Source: Granulosicoccus sp045106195 (lineage in GTDB: Bacteria > Pseudomonadota > Gammaproteobacteria > Granulosicoccales > Granulosicoccaceae). From it: a stretch of 64,000 nt of DNA. The stretch is taken from positions 1-64,000 of the forward strand of contig JBGCEH010000009.1 in NCBI GenBank assembly GCA_045106195.1, written 5' to 3'. Both the position numbers and the translations under genes were made by a program. The notes under the pieces are model-generated. The model did not search any database, was not told the DNA's origin, and worked only from the letters and a program-made list of their open reading frames with translations. This document shows, piece after piece, positions 25,743 to 33,759 of the stretch. The first letter of the stretch is position 1. Each line of letters starts with the position of its first letter.

Positions 25743-28717
25743 TTGAGTTGTTGAGCTTCTGTGCGACGATGCCAGAGGCGAGTCATACCAAACAGGATGG
25801 CAATGGCACTCGCTGCCAGAAAATAGTTCAGGTATTCCCAGAATCTCTGGCTGCTGTTATCCATGGGTGGCAGCGTCTTGCTGAACTGTCCACGACTGCG
25901 AATGCTCAACAGCCCGGTATCGTCCAGTGCCACATCAACAGCATTGGCCATCAATTGAAATGGTGCAAGATACGCAGTTCCACTGGCGGTACCAGCCATC
26001 TGTGTAATCTGATCTCTGAGGAAGTCATTGGATGCGAAAACGATCAGTCGTGCTGACTCGGTCGATCGCTCGATCACATTGTCCATGTTCTGGGCAAGTG
26101 TCGTTGCCTCCTGTTCGCTTTCTCGGGCAACAGCATCTGTGTTGCTGTTGGAGAGTTCGGTGGCTAAATCATCAATGGCTTGAACAGGGTTATCAACCTG
26201 CGTATTTGAGGACACCTCGTTCCCCTGACTGACGGGTGAAGGCTTACCAGCAAAATACGAGTCAAAGCGTCCCTGGCTACTCACGGCTACCGCATGTTCT
26301 GCTGGATCTGCCTCCCGTGCCCACGGACTTACGCCGGACGCCCCTTGATCAAGACGCGGCATGATATCGGTTGAACTTGAAAGCCAGGCGTCGGGAGAGC
26401 TGCTGAGCAACACGATATTTTCTCTATCTTGCGGCTCACCACCAAAAGTTATCGGCGATGCCCAGGCCATGGTCACTTGATCAAGCCCGGCGACTACCGG
26501 ACTATCCACGCTCATGCCGTTGCTTCTGATATCCAAGAAGTAGGGATAATCAAACATCCGCATTTCCTGCAACTGAAGACCACCTACATTCCGAGTGACG
26601 GGTAAGGGAAACGCGGCGTTCTGCGGATCCATAACCAGCTCATCACCAATGCTGATTCCATGGTGGGTCAGCCATTGTTCAAGACCTGAATTCTTTCTGG
26701 CAAGGTCCAGAGAATTACGCGTCAGGTTTGCACTCCAACCAGAGGTTGAGGCGATTACCGTACCACCCTGCATCAAATACTGATCTACTGCAAATAGAGC
26801 GGTTTCATCAAGCTCTGCTGGTGAGGCGAGTAATAGTAAATCCGCATCACTCGACACACTGCCATCACTCAAGTCTTCACTAACCACATCATATTCGGCC
26901 CGCAAGTAGTCTTCCAGTGTGCGAAACCCTGGGCCGGTTGGCATTCCCGTTGGAACACCCGCAGGGGTGGAATTGTCGCGAACCAGAGCGATCTTTCGTG
27001 TGAATCCTTTGGCGAAGCGTTTGAGCGCGGCATCAAGATTCTGCGTCAACTGGCTTTCACTCAGATCATCCAAAGGAATCTGAACCAGCTGATTTCCATC
27101 ATCAAGCAACAGATGAAACCAGAAACTGTCATCACTGAATAATCCAGCCCGCATCGGTCGCAAACCGAAGTCGTTCGATAACTGTACTGCAATTGCTCCT
27201 TCATTATCTTGTGGGTCGACAATCTGCAGTGTCAGTTTCCCATCGGACGAATCGCCGAGAGATTCGACAACGTCTGACATCACGCGCTTGAAGTCAACCA
27301 AGTCAGCGGGTAATCGGCTCTCCGCCGATATGTATGCCTGCAGAGTCAGTGGCGTATCGATACTTGCGAATACATTGCCTGCAGTCTGGAAGTCGGTTAA
27401 TACCCGACGAATCGATTTGGTCAAATCGTATTCCGGGTTGCGCAGTTGAACATCGATATCCGTGGCTGATTGCGTCTTGATGTCAATCAAATCACGAAAG
27501 CCCAAGACTTCGTATTCATCAGCGTATTGCACCAGTACATCGAAGTAACTGCTGACAATAGATGACTGGTATCGATCAGCTACCTGGAACGGTACTGGTT
27601 CGATCCCATACTGCTGGTTGGCTTCCTCTTCGATGTCCGGGTGACTCATGGGATCAATGATTTCAACCCTTACACTGCCATTACCAGCCACTTCATACTC
27701 ACGCAGAAGATCTTTCATCTGCGGAACCAGCGGGCTGAGCAAGGGGTGAGTTTTCGCGCTGAAATAGCCGCGCAACGTTAAAGGCTCCCGCAACTGCGCC
27801 AGATAGTTGCGAGTGGCATCGGACAACGTGTACTGCTTGCCCTTAGTCGTGTCCACACGCCAATTGTCAAGCTGACCTATCCACAGGTTGAGCGCAATGG
27901 CATTGAGAACCAGAAGTGTGGTCGCAGCCTGCCAGCGTCTGTGTTTGGGTCTGGTTCCGGTACTGGTCCAACGCTCCTTCTCCAACGCGTAAACCGTGAG
28001 TGCCATGAATATCAGCGTCAAACTGACGTAATAGGCGAGATCCCCAATATCGATGACCCCCCGTGTAATGGCGTCAAATCGTGCCCCTGTCCCGATTGCC
28101 TGCATTAGCTCTCCGGCAGACTGACCCAAAGTGCGTGTAATCAATGTATGGCCGAGGACGTAGAAAAAACTGCATAAGGCGACGGAGCCTATCAGGCTGA
28201 CAATCTGGTTTTGAGTGCGAGAAGAGACGAACAGTCCGATAGCCAGATATGCAGAACCCAGCAGTAAGGTAGCCAGGTATCCTGCGGCCACAGGACCCCA
28301 GTCGATGGTGGCAACAAGCGACACGCTAATCGGTAGCGGTAACATCACAAGCAACGCTAATATCAAAAGCGCCACGCACGCCAGAAATTTGCCTAACGCA
28401 AATGACCATAATGGTGCCGCCTGCGTCAACACGTGTTCCAACGTGCCAGTACGCCGTTCTTCGCTCCACATCCGCATGGTCAGAGTGCTGCATAGCAGAA
28501 TGAGTAGTATAGGCATCCATTCGAACATGGGTCTGACGTCGGCGATATTTCTTGCAAAGAACGCTTCAGCCCAGAAAAAAATAAACAAAGTGGTCGCAGC
28601 AAATGTCAGGAAAAACAGCCATGCAATGGGTGATGACAGAAACAACTTCATCTCCTTTCCAACCACCTGCCACGTCACTCGCCACGGATTTCGCAGTTGC
28701 ATTGCATCAGGCAACAT
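25727..28717 (-). CDS. ABC-2 permease fused to GldG-like auxiliary domain
   Basis: Inner-membrane protein of 996 residues that combines a GldF-like ABC-2 permease (six TM segments within about residues 20-250) with a GldG-like ABC_transp_aux region (about 270-990: TM, LREPLTLRGYFSAKTHPLL, later LLASPAELDETALFAVDQYL, and a C-terminal TM near 960-980). In gliding Bacteroidetes these are separate proteins. The start ATG at 28717 (MLPDAMQL) has a near-perfect AAGGAGGT ribosome site lying inside the end of the ATPase gene, with an 11-base overlap. An upstream ATG at 28735 lacks such a site. Substrate unknown; I do not infer gliding. Confidence 0.88.
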   Translation of the reverse strand: MLPDAMQLRNPWRVTWQVVGKEMKLFLSSPIAWLFFLTFAATTLFIFFWAEAFFARNIADVRPMFEWMPILLILLCSTLTMRMWSEERRTGTLEHVLTQAAPLWSFALGKFLACVALLILALLVMLPLPISVSLVATIDWGPVAAGYLATLLLGSAYLAIGLFVSSRTQNQIVSLIGSVALCSFFYVLGHTLITRTLGQSAGELMQAIGTGARFDAITRGVIDIGDLAYYVSLTLIFMALTVYALEKERWTSTGTRPKHRRWQAATTLLVLNAIALNLWIGQLDNWRVDTTKGKQYTLSDATRNYLAQLREPLTLRGYFSAKTHPLLSPLVPQMKDLLREYEVAGNGSVRVEIIDPMSHPDIEEEANQQYGIEPVPFQVADRYQSSIVSSYFDVLVQYADEYEVLGFRDLIDIKTQSATDIDVQLRNPEYDLTKSIRRVLTDFQTAGNVFASIDTPLTLQAYISAESRLPADLVDFKRVMSDVVESLGDSSDGKLTLQIVDPQDNEGAIAVQLSNDFGLRPMRAGLFSDDSFWFHLLLDDGNQLVQIPLDDLSESQLTQNLDAALKRFAKGFTRKIALVRDNSTPAGVPTGMPTGPGFRTLEDYLRAEYDVVSEDLSDGSVSSDADLLLLASPAELDETALFAVDQYLMQGGTVIASTSGWSANLTRNSLDLARKNSGLEQWLTHHGISIGDELVMDPQNAAFPLPVTRNVGGLQLQEMRMFDYPYFLDIRSNGMSVDSPVVAGLDQVTMAWASPITFGGEPQDRENIVLLSSSPDAWLSSSTDIMPRLDQGASGVSPWAREADPAEHAVAVSSQGRFDSYFAGKPSPVSQGNEVSSNTQVDNPVQAIDDLATELSNSNTDAVARESEQEATTLAQNMDNVIERSTESARLIVFASNDFLRDQITQMAGTASGTAYLAPFQLMANAVDVALDDTGLLSIRSRGQFSKTLPPMDNSSQRFWEYLNYFLAASAIAILFGMTRLWHRRTEAQQLKWLAS

Positions 28718-29714
28718 GTTCCACCTCCTTTTCATTGGTTGTGTCTGAATGGTGAGGTCCGATTGCTATTTCACTGTTAACCTGTACAAACAGACTTTGC
28801 AGGTTTTGGGTGTCGGCACTCAAACCCATAACCGGTATGTTCGCTTTGACCAGCAGTTGCGCACATTCGGCAAGACGATCGGCAATCGGTCGTGAATCAT
28901 CGAGTTGCAACAGAAATTCCTGCAACCCGGTATTGCTTTCATGGATTGCGGCAAGACGATTACCCTCGCGGACATCGACAATCCAGTTACTCTGCGCTGT
29001 CGCGGTGAGTATCGTGTCGAGCGTTGAGGTGGAGTGCAGCGCAATCCTGTTGTTGTGTGTCAGATCGTGCAATTTTGCATCTATTGCCAGTTGGCCCTGA
29101 CGAATTATCAAGGCACGATCACACAGGGCCTCGACCTCCTGCATGATATGGGTGGATAAAATGACCGTAGCCGATTCACCGATATTCCGGATGACCTGTC
29201 GCATTTGCTCGGTCTGGGTCGGATCCAGTCCGTTTGTAGGCTCATCGAGAATCAACAAACCGGGATTGCCTATTATGGCTTGAGCGACACCTACACGCTG
29301 CTTCATACCTCGCGACAATGTCGCGATAGGTGACAGTAATTTTGGGCCGAGTTCGGTAGCCTCAAGGACGTTTTTGATGGACTGACGCTTGTCGCCCCCT
29401 TTCAAGCCTTTGAGCTCGGCGGCATAGTCCAGATAACTTGCCACCGATAATTCTGGGTATACCGGAAGATTTTCTGGTAGGTAGCCAAGCTCTTTTTGAA
29501 GAGCTTCTGGATTCATGCTTACCGACTGGCCGTGAAATAGTATGTTACCGATATCAGGCTCAAGAAAACCGCTGAGCATCTTCATGATGGTCGTTTTACC
29601 TGCACCATTGTGGCCCAGTAAACCCACTATTTCCCCACGTTCTATGCTGAACGAGATATCGTCAACCGCTTTTAGCTCACCATAGTGGCGAGTTATGGAT
29701 TGCACCTCCAACAT
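28707..29714 (-). CDS. ABC-2 type ATPase, GldA-like
   Basis: Cytoplasmic ATPase of the Gld-type exporter, 335 residues. Walker A is GHNGAGKTT near residues 38-46, the signature LSRGMKQRVGVAQA near 135, and Walker B LLILDEPTNGLDP near 155, with the H-loop in STHIMQEVE. The C-terminal 100 residues form the accessory domain seen in GldA/NatA-type ATPases. Start ATG 29714 (MLEVQSITRHYG) has a GAGAGGAG ribosome site; longer frames upstream lack conservation. It is the first gene of a three-gene operon (ATPase, fused permease, DUF4340 protein). Confidence 0.92.
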   Translation of the reverse strand: MLEVQSITRHYGELKAVDDISFSIERGEIVGLLGHNGAGKTTIMKMLSGFLEPDIGNILFHGQSVSMNPEALQKELGYLPENLPVYPELSVASYLDYAAELKGLKGGDKRQSIKNVLEATELGPKLLSPIATLSRGMKQRVGVAQAIIGNPGLLILDEPTNGLDPTQTEQMRQVIRNIGESATVILSTHIMQEVEALCDRALIIRQGQLAIDAKLHDLTHNNRIALHSTSTLDTILTATAQSNWIVDVREGNRLAAIHESNTGLQEFLLQLDDSRPIADRLAECAQLLVKANIPVMGLSADTQNLQSLFVQVNSEIAIGPHHSDTTNEKEVEHVA

Positions 29715-30103
29715 GGTCGTACTCCTCTCAAGAAAACAATCAATAGTGTGAGTGCACGGAAAGTGCACGTAAGCTCTGAATGAATCAGTCTTGATCTTTG
29801 CAGTACGGTACGGGCTGACTAAACAGCAAATCCATCCCGTACAGTGCTCCAAAACCCAGCTGTGTTTGCTGCCGGTGCACAGGATCGTTCTGACTGAATT
29901 GGCACGTTGGGGATGCTTGAAAAAATTTCAAGATATTGAAAGGCACGACGATATCCGCCAGATCGGGGAGCGGAATGTTACTCGGCGAGAAGCAGTCTCT
30001 AATCCCTTGAACGTGGCAAGCCAGATGTTCCCGACTCTGGAGATGAGCAATCGCGAGAAAGCCTTTTATTGCGCGCTGGTATTACGCGCTGAGCATACTC
30101 AGG
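29715..30103. other. Intergenic region upstream of the Gld-type operon
   Basis: About 390 bases. An open plus-strand frame crosses it but has no protein-like character. Two GTGCAC palindromes (29752-29757, 29763-29768) lie 11 bases apart, about 40 bases upstream of the ATPase start, and could be a regulator site. A small hairpin CTGAG-CATA-CTCAG (30089-30102) follows the DUF3422 stop. Confidence 0.45.
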
Positions 30104-31384
30104 CTAATCCAGATGCTTGCGAATCTTCTGCACCATCGTCCAGACTCCGAGCAAGACCAAAGGCGTCGCTATGGACCCCATCAGAGTTTTTGACACGCCA
30201 AATGCCTGTTCCAGCGGAGACACCACGTACAGCACCAGATTCACCGCATAGTAGGTAATTGCCACCACAGAGAGCCCCTCAACGGTCCGTTGCAGACGCA
30301 GTTGCAAATCTGCACGTCGGTCCATCGATGTCAATAGTTCCTGATTCTGTGCAGAGCGTTCGACATCCACACGAGTGCGCAGCAAGTCACTGGCTCGCTG
30401 CGCTCTGTCTGACATTCGCGTCAATCGAATCTGCGTGGATTTCACTGTGCGCATCGCTGGGTCAAACCTGCGCATCATGAATTCTGCGAAAGTTTGCAAC
30501 GTTTCGAAACGCTCTTCACGCAGCGCGATGATTCGCTGATTGATAATCGACTCGTAGGCCTCGGTGGCACCAAACCTGAATGAGGTCTGCGCCATGGTAT
30601 TTTCCAGCTCGGCCGACACTGTCAGTAGCGACCTGAGCATTACATCCGGCTTACTGATAGGCCCCACCATATCCGACAGAATCGCCGTCAGAGTTTTGTC
30701 GATCGAGCCCATTTTCGTGCTGAGTTCATTGGCGCGGTACAACGCCAACATGGACATCGCTTTGTAGGTTTCTACCTCGCACAGATACTGCACTACTCGC
30801 CCAACTCGCCGATCACTGGAACCGGGTCGAGAAAATATCCCGAAATGCATGTGACCTGATGGATCAATACGGAAATCACCCGCTATCACTAGCCCGTCAT
30901 CGAGCACCCGGCTGATAGCCAGACTCTCTTCAACAAACCAGTCCTCTGCTTTTTCCGCAATACCTTCATCACTTGCAGCAACCTCGATACGGATTAGTGC
31001 AGATGTAAGCCTGACTCCTGGCAATGTGGCAAGCCAATCTGGTGGAAATACACCGAAAGTGTGTGCATCGAAAGGACGGTCTGAGACCCCATCACCGAAA
31101 ATGGTATAGGTGACAAATTCGGTATGGCACTCCCATCTCAGTGAATGCTTTCCGATTTGCCCGAAATAGTGGGTAGCCCCCGGCTTGGGATGCTGGGCAC
31201 CAAAGCGATCCAGTAGTTCAAGTAAATGCGCGCGGTCAAGATTACGGTCTCGTCCGGCTGCATTTTCTGCCACTTTTGTCGCCAGATAAGCGGCACTGGA
31301 AGGTGCATTGATGGCGGGAAACGGACGCGCATGAAGTTCATTGGCGATAGCATAGCGCAACGGGTGATCAGTAATGGAAATCAT
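30104..31384 (-). CDS. DUF3422 membrane protein
   Basis: Protein of 426 residues matching DUF3422: the N-terminus HPLRYAIANELHARPFPAI is diagnostic, followed by GKHSLRWECHTEFVTYTIF. A helical, charged segment (about residues 240-370) precedes two C-terminal TM helices (GLSVVAITYYAVNLVLYVV and GSIATPLVLLGVWTMVQ). The large N-terminal part is presumably cytosolic. The function is unknown in any organism I know of. It stands alone on the minus strand between the Gld-type operon and a 1-kb gene-free stretch. Confidence 0.88.
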   Translation of the reverse strand: MISITDHPLRYAIANELHARPFPAINAPSSAAYLATKVAENAAGRDRNLDRAHLLELLDRFGAQHPKPGATHYFGQIGKHSLRWECHTEFVTYTIFGDGVSDRPFDAHTFGVFPPDWLATLPGVRLTSALIRIEVAASDEGIAEKAEDWFVEESLAISRVLDDGLVIAGDFRIDPSGHMHFGIFSRPGSSDRRVGRVVQYLCEVETYKAMSMLALYRANELSTKMGSIDKTLTAILSDMVGPISKPDVMLRSLLTVSAELENTMAQTSFRFGATEAYESIINQRIIALREERFETLQTFAEFMMRRFDPAMRTVKSTQIRLTRMSDRAQRASDLLRTRVDVERSAQNQELLTSMDRRADLQLRLQRTVEGLSVVAITYYAVNLVLYVVSPLEQAFGVSKTLMGSIATPLVLLGVWTMVQKIRKHLD

Positions 31385-32403
31385 GGGGCGGTAATCTGAG
31401 AGCGCTGGTTTAACCAGTCATTGAGCGTCTGTCTGGATACAGACTAGCTGTAAATTCTGAAACGAACGATATCGATTAGAACATGAATGCCGCTGTTCAG
31501 TTAACTTGGTGTCCAAAGCATTTACGTAAATTCCAGTCGGATTGTCTGTACTCTGTTGTAAACACCTGTTACGTTGCTGACTGAAATATATATTCGTGGG
31601 CTCGCTTTTTTCTGCAGAGCAGATGATACTCATCGATCGGTCAATTCTGCTAACTGTTGTAACCTGTAATGAAACCGTTGATCTTGCAGATATCGCACCA
31701 GAAGCACAGGAACACGCTGGGACACCTTCGAAAATTTCTGGCTATCGATAGCTGACCTGAATGTTGGCTCGTTGCGAGTACCATGTAAATCTTGTCATTG
31801 GAAAAACGATGTCGTCAACAGACTCCCGCTACTTTCAGTCTACTGGATTTACAGCGCCCAAATTGGTATTGGTTATTGCTGCTACAAAGCTGATTGATCT
31901 GAACCGTTCAAACGCAAAGTGCGTTTCCCCGTACTCAGGCTGAGCCGCAATTCCTGTCAATGACAACTCAAGAAATTGAGTCTGTCAGTTTGAAGAATAC
32001 AAGATATTTCTCAGCGCCTTCAATTAAGCAAATGAGCATGCAACCCTTGCTGCTCTTCGAGCACGATGCATATCGGGCTCCCGTACCATTTCTCTGTCAG
32101 ATGGTGCACATCCAGATTTATGTTCAGTTATCTTTTGTTGTAGTTGTTCCGCGAGCTTCATGTGTGGTGGCACGATAAAAACGAAATGTTAACGTCTCGG
32201 GTGAGAATATAAATCACCAGAGCGTAAGCGTTTTGTTGGCTGGCTCAAAGAGTAAATTCCACGTCTGCAACATTTTGCACTGCCCGATGAAAGGAAGCTT
32301 AAATTTGCTTTGAAACCAGAGCTAGAAGGTTTTATCAAGTGGTAGACTCACCTTGGTAACATGTAATGTTATGCCACGATATTAGATGATGAACGAGAGA
32401 TAT
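31385..32403. other. About 1 kb without a recognisable gene
   Basis: AT-leaning stretch between two divergent genes (DUF3422 minus, KfrA-like plus). Short open frames (60-72 codons) have no ribosome sites or protein-like composition. It contains a perfect palindrome ATTTACGTAAAT (31520-31531) and an inverted repeat near the right end (32357-32371). No tRNA-like fold was recognised. It could hold a non-coding RNA or a decayed gene, but nothing direct shows this. Confidence 0.5.
32357..32371. promoter_or_regulatory. Inverted repeat TAACAT-GTA-ATGTTA upstream of KfrA-like gene
   Basis: Perfect 6-bp arms with a 3-base spacer, about 33 bases before the chosen start of the KfrA-like gene. KfrA proteins are known to bind sites in their own promoter, so an autoregulatory operator is a reasonable inference. 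Confidence 0.4.
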
Positions 32404-33456
32404 ATGTGTCGTATCGGATTGACATACGCTGACGTGGTAGATGCCTATGATGCGATTGTTGAAGCGGGTACCGAGCCATCCATACGAGCGATCAGTGCAC
32501 ATTTGGGTGACAAAGGCAGGCTTAAAACGATTGCACTGCACGTGCGTACCTTGAAAGCTGAGCGTTGGGAAGGTTCAGAGCCTGCACTACCCGATCCATT
32601 GCTCCGCGCCTTGATAGCCGGCGCCGAAACGTACTGGAGTCAATTGGCAGAGGCGGCAGATGCTCAAGTAGAAAGCAGTTATCAGCATTGCGACGCGCAG
32701 ATCGAGACAATGCGTGCCGAGCTTGATGCCAGCAACACGCAACTCGACATAGTACGTGCCGAGCGCGACGACGCCTATGCCAGTCAGTCATCACTACGCG
32801 AAGAATTGTCAGCCGAAAAAGCCCGTGTAGCAGCGCTTGTGACACAGCTTGCAGAGTCTGATGATCGACTTCAAACCAGCCTGCAGAATCTGGAGGCGTC
32901 CAACCACCAGCTCGAACAGACACGCGCGGCTTTGAAAAACCTGGATTCAGTGAGGCTTAACACGGCGGATGAACATGATGGTGCCCAGCGCTTGATCACA
33001 GAGAGACTGGAGACAATCAATTCTCTGAAAGCTCAATTGCAGAATCAGGAACAAGAGCATCGTACTGCGCTGCAAGCCCGCGACCAGACCGATGAAAAAA
33101 AATCGGAAGAGCTGGATACGGTGCGCATCTCTCTGGCTGCCGCTACGCAATCGCTCGATCGTTGGGAGGCACGGCAGTCACAGTGGAAACAAGATCGCGA
33201 ATCACTGACTAAACGACTGAAAATACTACAAAGCGCTTCGGTATTGCAGCAAAATCAGAAATCGGAGTGGCAACGGGCATTGAATACCCTGCAGGCCGAG
33301 AACTCGGCCATTAAATCTCAACTCGACAAAGCGAGAACAATGGCAATTGAAGCTGAAAGGCAACAGGCGACGATGCTTGATGCTCTAAGTGCTGAATTCA
33401 CCACGCTCGTAGATGAAGTTGAACTGATCGAAAATGACATCGTGTCCCAATCCTAG
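32404..33456 (+). CDS. KfrA-like DNA-binding coiled-coil protein
   Basis: Protein of 350 residues with an N-terminal KfrA_N-type DNA-binding domain (about residues 1-85: TYADVVDAYDAIVEAGTEPS, RAISAHLGDKGRLKTIALHV) followed by a very long alpha-helical coiled coil (about 85-345, rich in Glu, Gln, Ala, Arg, with heptad-like Leu). KfrA proteins on IncP-type plasmids are autorepressors that help partition and nucleoid-like organisation; here the neighbourhood does not look plasmid-like. ATG 32404 has GAGAG upstream; ATG 32386 would add six residues. It lies upstream of the giant repeat protein on the same strand, about 300 bases apart. Confidence 0.8.
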   Translation: MCRIGLTYADVVDAYDAIVEAGTEPSIRAISAHLGDKGRLKTIALHVRTLKAERWEGSEPALPDPLLRALIAGAETYWSQLAEAADAQVESSYQHCDAQIETMRAELDASNTQLDIVRAERDDAYASQSSLREELSAEKARVAALVTQLAESDDRLQTSLQNLEASNHQLEQTRAALKNLDSVRLNTADEHDGAQRLITERLETINSLKAQLQNQEQEHRTALQARDQTDEKKSEELDTVRISLAAATQSLDRWEARQSQWKQDRESLTKRLKILQSASVLQQNQKSEWQRALNTLQAENSAIKSQLDKARTMAIEAERQQATMLDALSAEFTTLVDEVELIENDIVSQS

Positions 33457-33496
33457 ACTCATTGCATTTCCTGACATCGCATTGCTAATACCCAGC

Positions 33497-33513
33497 TTGG
33501 CACCCTTTCTGCG
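33497..33513 (+). promoter_or_regulatory. Candidate sigma-54 (-24/-12) promoter
   Basis: TTGGCAC-CCTTT-CTGCG: GG at 33499-33500 and GC at 33511-33512 with the required 10 bases between. The -24 half is a perfect consensus. The predicted transcript start would be about 235 bases before the giant gene. Chance occurrence cannot be excluded, and no clear activator site is seen beside it. Confidence 0.4.
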
Positions 33514-33644
33514 ATCGCAAGTCGCTCACAAATGCCTCTCTCAATACGCACACTGTGCAGTGATATGAGATGTACTGCCAGATTAACACTGAGTATCCGT
33601 GCTAAAGACATATTTGTGCAAGCCCGACACATTAAATCGTAGCA

Positions 33645-33673
33645 TTGACTTTTGGTAATGTGCCAAGTAAATT
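33645..33673 (+). promoter_or_regulatory. Weak sigma-70-type promoter
   Basis: TTGACT (33645-33650), 17-base spacer, TAAATT (33668-33673), about 87 bases before the giant gene start. Moderate consensus match only. Confidence 0.35.
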
Positions 33674-33759
33674 TCACGATCTACCAAGATAAAACACCGT
33701 TTCAGTTTGCCTCATGTGCTGATGACTCGACCGAGGGCGCGCTGTACCAAGGAGTTGTT

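Larger units (their letters stand above)
33457..33759. other. Gap before the giant adhesin-like gene
   Basis: About 300 bases. No gene. It holds two promoter-like sequences (listed separately): a -24/-12 match and a weaker sigma-70 match. A GCGATCGC palindrome lies at 33511-33518. Confidence 0.5.

Noticed and set aside
29791..30258. Plus-strand open frame of 155 codons
   Set aside because: It runs over the DUF3422 3' end in antisense and through an intergenic stretch; no ribosome site, no conserved-looking motif, odd composition.
31761..32178. Two short plus-strand frames upstream of the KfrA-like gene
   Set aside because: 60 and 72 codons, no ribosome sites, no protein-like pattern.
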